This document shows positions 1-8,158 of a stretch of 64,000 bases of DNA, in pieces. Within the stretch, counting starts at the first letter, position 1, and each line of letters starts with the position of its first letter. The stretch covers positions 2,456,501 through 2,520,500 of the forward strand of contig CP030158.1 of the NCBI GenBank assembly GCA_003285105.1, written 5' to 3'. The notes under the pieces were generated by a model. It had not been told where the DNA came from. It worked only from the letters and a program-made list of their open reading frames with translations, and made no database searches. The position numbers and the translations under genes were made by a program. The stretch comes from Roseithermus sacchariphilus (GTDB taxonomy: Bacteria; Bacteroidota; Rhodothermia; Rhodothermales; MEBIC09517).

Positions 1-83
1 TGGGCGCGGGAGGTGGCCACGAGCGAGGCCGCGACGAGCAGGGCCGCCAGGAAGGCGGACGGGGGACGGCGTGTGCGGAGCAT
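1..83 (-). CDS. Secreted protein, N-terminal fragment (runs off left edge)
   Basis: Only 27 codons are present. Translation from the ATG at 83 begins MLRTRRPPSAF, an Arg-rich n-region, followed by an Ala/Leu/Val-rich core and ATSRA near the edge. This is a convincing Sec signal peptide with a probable cleavage site just past the window. It lies 78 bp behind the HD-GYP gene on the same strand, so co-transcription is likely. The mature protein is not visible and no function can be given. Confidence 0.55.
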   Translation of the reverse strand, partial: MLRTRRPPSAFLAALLVAASLVATSRA

Positions 84-161
84 GGCGCAGGGGGCAGGAC
101 GGGACAGGGCCTCGAAACCATGTCCTTTAGACCCCCTGCGACGGCAAACGATTCCCGCGGG

Positions 162-1487
162 TCAGGTCTCTGCGGACGGGTTGGCTGCCGGCGGGGCGGC
201 CGCGTCGAGCGCCGGGAAGGTGCGGTGGATGAAGATGCCGTCGAGGATCGGGTCCTGCGCGTGGTGTTGCAGGAGCCGGGCGATGTGCTCCTGCTGCAAC
301 GGTGTGCCGGCCTTGAGCAGCAGCACGTTCCGGGACGTGATCAGGTCGCGGGCGAGCACCATCCCCGGCTGCAGGTCGCGCAGGTGGATTTCGACCTCGC
401 GCAGCCCCGGCAGATCGCCTTCGTTTTCCAGGACGATCTCGGTCAGGAGCCGGACGAGGTCGGGGTCCAGGCGCGAGCCGGCTTTCTCCTGGAGGGTGAG
501 CAGGGCCTCCTCGGGCGAGGCGGACGTCGGGCTTTCCCGGGGGTGGAGGGCGTGGTCGTAGATGTTGGCGACGGCGATGATGCGGGCCCCCAGCGGGATG
601 TCCTGACCCTGCAGCCGGTCCGGATAGCCGGTGCCGTCGATGCGCTCGTGATGGCTGCGGACGTAGCGGGCGGCCTCCTCCAGGTCCGGCAGCAACCGCA
701 CGATGGCCTCGCCGTGGATCACGTGCATGCGCAGGATGATGCGCTCCCGCTTCGAGAGGGCCGCCGGCGGCTTCATCAGGATGGCCGGATCCGTGTGGGT
801 CTTGCCGATGTCGTGCAGGGTAGCCGCTACCTCCACCTGCCAGACCTGCGACGGGGGCAGGTCCAGCCGTTCGGCCATGAGGCGGGCCCAGGTCGCCACG
901 CGTTTGCTGTGGTTGCCCACCACATGGCTGTGCATTTCCTCGAGGCGGGCCATGGCCTGCACCGCAGCGAGGAAGCTCTGCTGGAGGCGGCGGTTGAGTT
1001 CCACGACCTCCCAGGTCCGCTCCATGACCTTCTTCTTCAGGCTGCGGTTCAGCGCCACCAGCGAGGCGCGCTCCGCATCCGGGAGGGCGTCCGGCGAGGC
1101 GTCGGCCCTGCACGGAGCCTCCTCTTCCAGCGCCTGCAGGACGGCCCCGGCCAGTTCGTCGGGCGTCCAGGGGGCGTTCAGCAGGCGGAAGACGCCGCCT
1201 TCGTTGACGGCCCGGAGGGCCAGGTCCGCGTCCAGCCGGTCGGTCAGGAGGATGCGCCGGCAGGAGGGGACGGTAGCCTGCGCGCGGGCCAGCAGCGCCG
1301 TGCCCTCCATCTGCGGGAGCGGCTGGTGCGCCAGGACGACGGCGTAGGACGTCGCCGCCAGCCGATCGAGGGCCTCGGCCGGTTCCGCGACCACGTCCAG
1401 GTCGGCCGGGACGGCTGCCAGGGCCTCGCGCAGGTCGGCGCGGACGCGGGGGTCGTGGGCCACGACCAGGATGAGGGGACGCTCCAC
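162..1487 (-). CDS. HD-GYP domain protein with degenerate receiver domain
   Basis: A 441-aa two-domain signalling protein. Residues about 5-120 form a CheY-like receiver fold and about 180-350 an HD-GYP domain, a family of cyclic-di-GMP phosphodiesterases. The HD pair is in HDIGK (about 225) and the GYP signature is HHERIDGTGYP (about 279-289), so the catalytic half looks intact. The receiver is degenerate: the phospho-acceptor Asp position is His (VLAHQPLPQMEG, H54) and the conserved Lys before Pro is Ala (LLNAPW). Output is therefore probably not controlled by ordinary phosphorylation. The GTG at 1487 is chosen because the receiver fold starts right after it; an in-frame ATG at 1589 would add 34 residues of low-complexity sequence. 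Confidence 0.85.
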   Translation of the reverse strand: MERPLILVVAHDPRVRADLREALAAVPADLDVVAEPAEALDRLAATSYAVVLAHQPLPQMEGTALLARAQATVPSCRRILLTDRLDADLALRAVNEGGVFRLLNAPWTPDELAGAVLQALEEEAPCRADASPDALPDAERASLVALNRSLKKKVMERTWEVVELNRRLQQSFLAAVQAMARLEEMHSHVVGNHSKRVATWARLMAERLDLPPSQVWQVEVAATLHDIGKTHTDPAILMKPPAALSKRERIILRMHVIHGEAIVRLLPDLEEAARYVRSHHERIDGTGYPDRLQGQDIPLGARIIAVANIYDHALHPRESPTSASPEEALLTLQEKAGSRLDPDLVRLLTEIVLENEGDLPGLREVEIHLRDLQPGMVLARDLITSRNVLLLKAGTPLQQEHIARLLQHHAQDPILDGIFIHRTFPALDAAAPPAANPSAET

Positions 1488-1611
1488 GGCGGGTATCGTC
1501 TCGATGGATGGATGCAGGACCGGGCCGCGCGGAGCGGAGCCGGTCCTCCTCCGTATCGGCCGGCACCGGGTCAACTCAAACACCGGCACGCCCCGGCCCG
1601 AGCCGACCGTC

Positions 1612-1660
1612 GAGCAGCGAGAAGCCCGGAGCGAGAAGCCCGGAGCGAGAAGCGAGAAGC
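1612..1660. repeat. Heptamer-phased intergenic repeat (7 heptamers)
   Basis: Seven consecutive 7-mers: gagcagc, gagaagc, ccggagc, gagaagc, ccggagc, gagaagc, gagaagc. Two of them form perfect 14-bp copies. Reverse-complemented, the 14-mer matches the gctacgggcttctg unit at 48613-48696 at 12 of 14 positions. It lies in the 240-bp gap between the divergent HD-GYP gene and nth, which otherwise shows nothing I can identify. Confidence 0.8.
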
Positions 1661-1727
1661 AAGACTGCCGGAGAATGGCTAACTTCGGCCCGCCTGTGTC
1701 TCGAATTCACCTGCCGCCTCGATCATC

Positions 1728-2570
1728 GTGAACCGAACGGAACGGGCCCGCCGTGCGATGGAGGGATTGCGCCGGGCCATCCCGCAGCCGCAGACCGAAC
1801 TCCGGTACGACAACCCGTACCAGCTCCTCGTCGCCGTCATCCTCTCCGCGCAGTGCACCGACGCCCGGGTCAACCAGGTGACGCCGGCGTTGTTCGAGGC
1901 GTTTCCGGACATCGACGCGCTGGCCGAGGCGACGCCGGAGCAGGTCTATCCCCTCATCCGTTCGGTGTCGTATCCCAACAACAAAGCCCGGCACCTCGTC
2001 GGCATGGCCCGCATGGTGCGGGACGCCTTCGGCGGGGTCATCCCCCCGTCCCCGGCGGACCTGCAGAAGCTGCCGGGCGTCGGGCGGAAGACGGCCCAGG
2101 TCGTCGCCTCCGTGGCCTTCGACCGGGATGCGCTGCCGGTGGATACCCACGTCTTTCGCGTGGCCAACCGGATCGGGCTCGTCCGCAACGCCGATACCCC
2201 GCTCAAGGTGGAGCGGCAACTCAAGCGGCTGCTGCCGAAGGAGACCTGGAGCGAAGCGCACCACCTGCTCATCCTGCACGGGCGCTACACCTGCACCGCC
2301 CGGCAGCCGAAGTGCGACCGCTGCCCGATCACGGAGGCCTGCCTCTACTACGAACGCCTGCAGAAGCTTCCCGCGCCGCTCGACGGGCTCGACCCGAAGC
2401 AGGGCACGTACTACTGCAAGACGTGCGATCACTATGTCGACCAGCCGGCCTCGAAGGTGGACCGCTACGGCGTGCAGCAGATCGCCTGCCCCCGATGCGG
2501 GTCCATGAATGTATTTGAGTCGAAATCCGGCCGCAGCACGAAAAAAGTGCCGGACTTCAGGGTACATTGA
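1728..2570 (+). CDS. nth: Endonuclease III with C-terminal zinc-ribbon-like extension
   Basis: Base-excision-repair DNA glycosylase/AP lyase acting on oxidised pyrimidines. The helix-hairpin-helix LPGVGRKTA carries the catalytic Lys, PVDTHVFRV carries the catalytic Asp, and the [4Fe-4S] ligands follow C-x6-C-x2-C-x5-C in CTARQPKCDRCPITEAC. At 280 aa it is about 65 residues longer than the usual ~211-220 aa enzyme. The extra C-terminus contains CKTC and CPRC, about 30 residues apart, which looks like a zinc ribbon. The ATG at 1728 gives a normal family N-terminus. gpmI follows after 37 bp. Confidence 0.95.
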   Translation: MNRTERARRAMEGLRRAIPQPQTELRYDNPYQLLVAVILSAQCTDARVNQVTPALFEAFPDIDALAEATPEQVYPLIRSVSYPNNKARHLVGMARMVRDAFGGVIPPSPADLQKLPGVGRKTAQVVASVAFDRDALPVDTHVFRVANRIGLVRNADTPLKVERQLKRLLPKETWSEAHHLLILHGRYTCTARQPKCDRCPITEACLYYERLQKLPAPLDGLDPKQGTYYCKTCDHYVDQPASKVDRYGVQQIACPRCGSMNVFESKSGRSTKKVPDFRVH

Positions 2571-2607
2571 CGCCGGTTTTTTCTCCTGATGTCAACCGCC
2601 ACGCTTC

Positions 2608-4146
2608 ATGGATTCCGCTCAGCGACACATCCTCATCATCCTCGACGGGTACGGCATCGCCGAGGACCCGTCCGTCAGCGCCATCGCACACGCGAGGACG
2701 CCGTTCATGGACTTCGTGCTGTCCACCTATCCCAACGCCACGCTGGAGGCCTCCGGGCTGGCCGTGGGCCTGCCGCGCGGGCAGATGGGCAACTCCGAGG
2801 TCGGCCACATGAACCTCGGCGCCGGCCGCGTGGTCTATCAGGAGATCACGCGCATCGACAAGGCCATCGAGGACGGCGACTTCTTCGAGAACGAGGAGCT
2901 GGTGGCGGCCGCGCGGCACGCCCGGGAGCACGGGACGAAGCTGCACCTGATGGGCCTGCTCTCCGACGGCGGCGTGCATGCGTCGAACGAGCATCTCTAC
3001 GCCCTGCTGAAGCTGGCGAAGCAGCAGGGGCTGGAGGCGGATCAGGTCGTGGTACACGCCTTCATGGACGGGCGTGACACCGACCCGCACGGCGGCCTCG
3101 GGTACGTCGAGGCGCTGGAGGCGAAGATGCAGGAGATCGGCGTGGGGCGCATCGGCTCGATCATCGGTCGCTACTACGCCATGGACCGGGACAACCGCTG
3201 GGAGCGCACGAAGCAGGCCTACGACCTGCTCACGCAGGGGGCGGGCACGCCGTTCGATAGTGCCACGGAGGCCGTGCGCGCCAGCTACGACGAGGGCGTC
3301 ACCGACGAGTTCATCACGCCGCGCCGCATCCGGCACGACGGCCGCAGCACGCTCGTCGAAGACGGCGATGCCGTCATCTTCTTCAACTTCCGCGCCGACC
3401 GCGCCCGGCAGCTCACCCGCGCCTTCACCATGCCCGACTTCGACGGCTTCGACCGGGGGCGCCGCCTCGACCTGTACTACGTCACCTTCACGCCGTACGA
3501 CGCCGAGTTCGATCTGCCCATCGCCTTCAAAAAGGTCAACCTCACCAACACCCTCGGCGAGGTGATCGCCCGGCGGGGCGGCACGCAGCTCCGCGCCGCC
3601 GAGACGGAGAAGTACCCGCACGTGACGTTCTTCTTCAGCGGCGGCCGGGAGGAGCCCTTCGACAACGAGGCCCGGCTGCTCGTGCAGAGCCCCCGGGGCG
3701 ACGACGTGCCGACGTACGACTACCGCCCGGAGATGAGCGCCCGCGAGCTGGCCTGGCGAGTCTGCGAGCACCTGCGCGAGCACACCCCGAACCTCATCAT
3801 CCTCAACTTCGCCAACCCCGACATGGTCGGGCACACCGGCGTCTTCGAAGCGGCCGTGACGGCCGTCGAAACCGTCGACGCGGCGGCGCACATGGTCGTG
3901 CAGGCCGCTCGCCAGTACGGCTATTCCGTGCAGATCATCGCCGACCACGGCAACGCCGACAAGATGCGCAACCCGGACGGCAGCCCGCACACCGCCCACA
4001 CGACGGCCCTCGTCCCTCACGTGATCATCAAGGACGGGTTCACCGGACCGATCCGCGACGGCAAGCTCGGCGACGTGGCGCCCACCATCCTGGCCCTCCT
4101 CGGCGAGGACATCCCGCCCGAGATGACCGGCGATGTGCTGATCTAG
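2608..4146 (+). CDS. gpmI: 2,3-bisphosphoglycerate-independent phosphoglycerate mutase
   Basis: Glycolytic enzyme interconverting 3- and 2-phosphoglycerate through a phosphoserine intermediate with two Mn ions. The 512-aa length is standard. The N-terminus ILIILDGYG supplies a metal-binding Asp (D13). [12 protein letters not shown] contains the nucleophilic Ser63. Downstream motifs include DGRDT and [10 protein letters not shown] near the C-terminus (alkaline-phosphatase superfamily metal ligands). It probably shares a transcript with nth. A hairpin follows the stop (4165-4211). Confidence 0.97.
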   Translation: MDSAQRHILIILDGYGIAEDPSVSAIAHARTPFMDFVLSTYPNATLEASGLAVGLPRGQMGNSEVGHMNLGAGRVVYQEITRIDKAIEDGDFFENEELVAAARHAREHGTKLHLMGLLSDGGVHASNEHLYALLKLAKQQGLEADQVVVHAFMDGRDTDPHGGLGYVEALEAKMQEIGVGRIGSIIGRYYAMDRDNRWERTKQAYDLLTQGAGTPFDSATEAVRASYDEGVTDEFITPRRIRHDGRSTLVEDGDAVIFFNFRADRARQLTRAFTMPDFDGFDRGRRLDLYYVTFTPYDAEFDLPIAFKKVNLTNTLGEVIARRGGTQLRAAETEKYPHVTFFFSGGREEPFDNEARLLVQSPRGDDVPTYDYRPEMSARELAWRVCEHLREHTPNLIILNFANPDMVGHTGVFEAAVTAVETVDAAAHMVVQAARQYGYSVQIIADHGNADKMRNPDGSPHTAHTTALVPHVIIKDGFTGPIRDGKLGDVAPTILALLGEDIPPEMTGDVLI

Positions 4147-4164
4147 GGACGGGCGAACGTCGAT

Positions 4165-4211
4165 GGTCGAAGGGCGGAGTACCGACACGGTTTCCTCGCC
4201 GCCCTTCGACC
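4165..4211 (+). terminator. Hairpin after gpmI (no U tract)
   Basis: ggtcgaagggcgg (4165-4177) pairs perfectly over 13 bp with ccgcccttcgacc (4199-4211), with a 21-nt loop. It starts 18 bp after the gpmI stop. No T run follows, so it could be a factor-assisted terminator, or simply part of the adjoining heptamer repeat tract, whose units repeat the same cccttcg core. Confidence 0.4.
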
Positions 4212-4277
4212 GTGCCCCTTCGACCCTCCCCCTTCGAACGTACCCCATCCCTCACAACCCATCCCTTATCCCCTCCC
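4202..4277. repeat. Heptamer-phased repeat abutting ilvD
   Basis: Continuous 7-bp phasing up to the ilvD start codon: cccttcg/accgtgc, cccttcg/accctcc, cccttcg/aacgtac (three 14-bp units sharing cccttcg), then cccatcc, ctcacaa, cccatcc, cttatcc, cctccc. It shares the 7/14-bp period, but not the GCT core, with the tracts at 1612, 33318 and 48522. It leaves no recognisable Shine-Dalgarno in front of ilvD. Confidence 0.65.
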
Positions 4278-5948
4278 ATGCGCAGTCATCTGATCACGAA
4301 AGGCATCGACCGGGCGCCGGCGCGGTCCATGCTGCGGGCCGTCGGCATGACCGACGAGGATTTCGACAAGCCGCTCATCGGCATCGCCAACACGTGGACG
4401 GAGGCGATGCCGTGTAACTATCACCTGCGGGATCTCGCGGCGGTGCTGAAAGAAGGTATCCGGGCGGCCGGCGGCTTCCCGGTGGAGTTCAACACCGTGG
4501 CCGTGTCCGACGGGATCAGCATGGGCACGGAGGCCATGAAGGCCTCGCTCGTCAGCCGGGAGGTCATCGCCGACTCCATCGAGCTGATGGCGCAGGGGTA
4601 CCAGTTCGATGCGATCGCGGTGCTGGTGGCGTGCGACAAGACCATCCCCGGCGGGGCGATGGGCTTGATCCGCAGCGGGGTGCCGGGGCTGGTGCTCTAC
4701 GGCGGGTCCATCGCGCCGGGCAAGCTGAACGGACGCGACCTGACCATCGTGGAGGTGTTCGAGGCCGTCGGGGCCTACGTGGCGGGGGACATCACGAAGG
4801 AGGAACTCGACGCCATCGAGAAGCGCGCCATTCCGGGGCCGGGGGCCTGTGGCGGGCAGTACACGGCCAACACGATGGCCATGGCGATGGAGGTGCTCGG
4901 CCTCTCGCCGATGGGATACAACTCCATCCCGGCCACGGCGGAGGAGAAGGAGGCCCGGACGCGCCAGGCGGGTGAGCTCCTGATGCAGGTCTGGCGGAGC
5001 GGCCGGACGCCGCGGGACATCCTCTCGCGCACGTCGTTCCTCAACGCCATCGCCGCCGTCGCCGCCACCGGGGGGTCCACGAACGCCGTGCTGCACTTCC
5101 TGGCGCTGGCCTACGAGCTCGGCATCGAGCTGACGCTGGAGGACTTCGACGCGGTCAGTCGCCGCACGCCCATCATCGCCGATCTGCGGCCGTGGGGGCA
5201 GTACGTGGCCTGGGATCTCTACCGCGCGGGGGGGACCCCGGGTGTGGCCCGCCTGCTCGTCGAGGCCGGGCTGATCGACGGGACGACGGACACCCTGGTG
5301 GGGGGCACGCTGGCCGAGACGGTGGCGGAGGTGACGGCCCGGCCGGACGGTGCGGTGGTGCATCCCGTGGAGGCGCCGCTCAAGCCGGAAGGCGGGCTCG
5401 TCGTCCTGCGCGGCACGCTCGCGCCGGAGGGCGCCGTGCTGAAGGTGGCCGGCATCGAGAAGACGCACCACGAGGGTCCGGCGCGGGTGTTCGACCGGGA
5501 GGAGGACGCCATGGCGGCGGTGCAGCAGCGGCAGATTCGCAAGGGCGACGTCGTCGTGATCCGCTACGAAGGCCCGAAGGGAGGCCCCGGTATGCGCGAG
5601 ATGCTCGGCGTCACGTCGGCGCTCGTCGGGCAGGGCCTCGGCCCGGATGTGGCGCTGGTGACGGACGGGCGCTTCAGCGGCGGCACGCGGGGCTTCATGA
5701 TCGGCCACGCCGCGCCCGAGGCCCAGGTGGGCGGCCCGATGGCGCTCGTCGAGGAGGGCGATACGATCGTCATCGACATCCCTTCCCGTCGCCTCGACCT
5801 GATGGTGGCCCCCGAGGAACTGGAACGCCGCCGGCAGCGCTGGCAGCCGCCGGCGCCGGCGTTCGCGCACGGCGTCTTTGCCCGCTACGGGGCGCTGGTC
5901 GGATCGGCCGCCGAGGGCGCCGTGCTCAAGACGCCCGGAGCGGGCTGA
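4278..5948 (+). CDS. ilvD: Dihydroxy-acid dehydratase
   Basis: Branched-chain amino-acid enzyme dehydrating 2,3-dihydroxy-isovalerate and -3-methylvalerate to the 2-keto acids. The 556-aa length is typical. Three Cys spaced as in the [2Fe-2S] class are visible: C46 (AMPCNYHL), C119 ([10 protein letters not shown]) and C191 (GACGGQYTA). The C-terminal [15 protein letters not shown] motif is also present. The ATG at 4278 starts [18 protein letters not shown], the family N-terminus; a start at 4212 would add 22 residues encoded by the heptamer repeat. No other ilv genes are nearby. Confidence 0.96.
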   Translation: MRSHLITKGIDRAPARSMLRAVGMTDEDFDKPLIGIANTWTEAMPCNYHLRDLAAVLKEGIRAAGGFPVEFNTVAVSDGISMGTEAMKASLVSREVIADSIELMAQGYQFDAIAVLVACDKTIPGGAMGLIRSGVPGLVLYGGSIAPGKLNGRDLTIVEVFEAVGAYVAGDITKEELDAIEKRAIPGPGACGGQYTANTMAMAMEVLGLSPMGYNSIPATAEEKEARTRQAGELLMQVWRSGRTPRDILSRTSFLNAIAAVAATGGSTNAVLHFLALAYELGIELTLEDFDAVSRRTPIIADLRPWGQYVAWDLYRAGGTPGVARLLVEAGLIDGTTDTLVGGTLAETVAEVTARPDGAVVHPVEAPLKPEGGLVVLRGTLAPEGAVLKVAGIEKTHHEGPARVFDREEDAMAAVQQRQIRKGDVVVIRYEGPKGGPGMREMLGVTSALVGQGLGPDVALVTDGRFSGGTRGFMIGHAAPEAQVGGPMALVEEGDTIVIDIPSRRLDLMVAPEELERRRQRWQPPAPAFAHGVFARYGALVGSAAEGAVLKTPGAG

Positions 5949-5992
5949 CGCCGTCCCCACGGCCTCCGACGCCCCTGCCTGACGCCACGTTG

Positions 5993-6010
5993 CCGCGTTA
6001 AGAAACGCGG
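5993..6010 (+). other. Short GC-clamped hairpin in the ilvD-protease gap
   Basis: ccgcgtt / aacgcgg form a 7-bp stem with an aaga tetraloop, 44 bp after the ilvD stop and about 105 bp before the protease start. There is no U tract. It may be a weak terminator or a 5'-UTR hairpin. Confidence 0.3.
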
Positions 6011-6114
6011 GGTTCGGACGATGTATGCTCGTAGCTGCCCGTGGCGGGTCTGCGAGCGAGACGTCGAGCCGGCCACCGGCAGCTCATCCCGAGAGCTGTA
6101 TCCAGGTGGACGGT

Positions 6115-8139
6115 ATGAAAACCCCGTGCGTGTGTGTGGTGCTGCTGGCGTGTCTGCTGGGGCTGGCGGCGGTGGAGCCGGTGCAGGCCCAGCAGGGCGG
6201 CAAGCGGAGCGGCCTGCCGCGCACCGATCCCTCCTACAAAGCGCTGGTGCACCGGGCCAGGACGGAAGGCTTCGTGCCGGTGATCGTGGAACTGAACCCG
6301 GGGGGGAGTGCGGCCCGGACGATGGCGAAGGCCGCGGACGGTGCTTCCACCCCTGCGCCCGCCGGCGTGTCCGCCGCGGCTTCTGCCGGCGTTCGCCCGG
6401 CCATCGCCCGGGTGCAGGCCCGCGTGCTGGCCGGTCTGCCGCGCTCGGCCGCCACGCCGATGCGGCCCGCGACGGCCTATCGCCATCTTCCCTTCCTCGC
6501 GCTGGACGCCGACCTCGAGACGCTGGAGTGGCTCATGGGCTCGCCCGAGGTGCTTCGCATTCAGGAAGATCGGCCGGTGCCGCCGCTGATTTCGTCGACC
6601 GTCGAGCTGGTGGGCGCTGAGGAGGCCTGGGCGCGCGGCTATTCCGGCCAGGGGCAGACCATCGCCATCATCGACAGCGGCGTGGATCCGACCCACCACA
6701 CCCTGGCCGGCAAGATCGTCGCGGAGGCGTGTTTCTCCACCTCCAGCTACGTCTCGACGACGCTGTGCCCGGACGGAACGGACGAGCAGATCGGGCCGGG
6801 TGCCGGCGTCCACTGCGACCCCGCGATTCCGGGGTGCGGCCACGGCACGCAGGTCGCCAGCGTGGCCGCGGGGCACGACGAGACGTACGCCGGCGTGGCG
6901 CGTGACGCCTCGATCTTGTCCATCCAGGTGTTCTCGCGGTTCGACAGCGAGAGCTACTGCGGGGCCGGCAAGGCGCCCTGCGTGCTGTCCTGGACCTCCG
7001 ACCAGCTGGCGGCGCTGGATCACGTCTACGGCCTTGCCGCGGACCCCGACGGCCCGCTGTCGATCGCAGCGGTCAACCTGAGCCTGGGGGGCTGGAAGTA
7101 CACCGATCAGGATCTCTGCGACGCCCACAATGCCCCGATGAAGGCCTACGTGGATTCTCTGCGATCGGTGAACGTGGCCGTCGTGGCGGCGGCCGGGAAC
7201 AACGGCTATGCCGATGGGCTGGTCTCCCCGGCCTGCATCTCCAGCATCGTCAGCGTCGGGGCGAGCACCACGTACGACGAAGTGTCGAGCTTTTCCAACA
7301 GCGCGCCGTTTCTCGATCTGCTGGCGCCCGGGCAGGCCGTCGAGGCCGCCAAGGCCGGAGGGGGCTACGGCGCGGCGTCCGGGACGTCCCTGGCAGCGCC
7401 GCACGTGGCCGGGGCGTGGGCCGTGCTGCGGTCCCGTGCGCCGTCGGCCACGGTCGACGAGATCGAGGCGGCGCTGCGCATCACCGGCCGGCCGATCGTG
7501 GATGCGCGCAACGGCCTGGAGAAACCCCGCCTCCAGGTGGATCAGGCGCTGGTGGCCGGTGCCCTGCCGGTCGAGCTCACCGCCTTCGAGGGACGGGTGG
7601 AAGGCCAGACCATCCGCCTGACCTGGTCGACGGCGAGCGAGACCAACAATGCCGGCTTCGAGGTCGAACAGGCGCTGGTCACCCGCGCCGGACCCGGCGC
7701 ATGGCGGCAGATCGGCTACGTGGCGGGCGCCGGCACGACGGACACGCCGCAGACGTACACGTATCCCGTCGCCACCGTCGAGCCCGGTGTGTATCGGTAT
7801 CGCCTCAAGCAGGTCGACTACGACGGCACGTTTGCCTACAGCCCGGAGGTGGAGGTGCAGATCCAGCCGGCGGGCGCGCATTACCTCTCGCCGGCGCATC
7901 CCAACCCGTTCCATGCCCGGGCGGCATTCACGCTGACCCTGACCCGGCCCCAGCAGGTCACGGTAGCGGTGTACGATGCGCTGGGACGGCGCGTGACGGT
8001 GCTGCAGGACGGCTACCTGGAGGCCGGGGTGCCCCATTCCTTCACGCTGGACGGCACCGGGTGGGGCAGCGGGTTGTACCTCTATGAGGCCGTCGGCGAG
8101 ACGTTTCGCGAGAGCCGGACGGTGCTACACGTCCGTTGA
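6115..8139 (+). CDS. Secreted subtilisin-family (S8) serine protease with T9SS sorting domain
   Basis: A 674-aa exported protease. A signal peptide (residues 1 to about 26, ending EPVQAQ) is followed by a prodomain-like stretch and the S8 catalytic domain. The triad is D187 (IAIIDSGVD), H243 (GCGHGTQVAS) and S425 (ASGTSLAAPH), with oxyanion N362 (AAAGNNG). After residue about 483 come LPVELTAFEG and TWSTASETNNAGFEVEQ, then HPNPF and YDALGRRVTVLQDG, a type-A Por secretion-system C-terminal domain. It should be secreted by the type IX system and anchored to or released from the surface. The ATG at 6115 is chosen for the signal peptide; an upstream in-frame ATG at 6025 adds nothing recognisable. 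It converges on sppA with only 19 bp between. Confidence 0.93.
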   Translation: MKTPCVCVVLLACLLGLAAVEPVQAQQGGKRSGLPRTDPSYKALVHRARTEGFVPVIVELNPGGSAARTMAKAADGASTPAPAGVSAAASAGVRPAIARVQARVLAGLPRSAATPMRPATAYRHLPFLALDADLETLEWLMGSPEVLRIQEDRPVPPLISSTVELVGAEEAWARGYSGQGQTIAIIDSGVDPTHHTLAGKIVAEACFSTSSYVSTTLCPDGTDEQIGPGAGVHCDPAIPGCGHGTQVASVAAGHDETYAGVARDASILSIQVFSRFDSESYCGAGKAPCVLSWTSDQLAALDHVYGLAADPDGPLSIAAVNLSLGGWKYTDQDLCDAHNAPMKAYVDSLRSVNVAVVAAAGNNGYADGLVSPACISSIVSVGASTTYDEVSSFSNSAPFLDLLAPGQAVEAAKAGGGYGAASGTSLAAPHVAGAWAVLRSRAPSATVDEIEAALRITGRPIVDARNGLEKPRLQVDQALVAGALPVELTAFEGRVEGQTIRLTWSTASETNNAGFEVEQALVTRAGPGAWRQIGYVAGAGTTDTPQTYTYPVATVEPGVYRYRLKQVDYDGTFAYSPEVEVQIQPAGAHYLSPAHPNPFHARAAFTLTLTRPQQVTVAVYDALGRRVTVLQDGYLEAGVPHSFTLDGTGWGSGLYLYEAVGETFRESRTVLHVR

Positions 8140-8158
8140 GGTGCCTTCGGAGGGCGGT

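Noticed and set aside
2557-4248. A 563-codon minus-strand frame opposite gpmI
   Set aside because: Mirror of the GC-biased third positions of gpmI; no recognisable protein family.
6025-6114. Upstream start for the subtilase
   Set aside because: The extra 30 residues have no signal character; the ATG at 6115 begins a textbook signal peptide.
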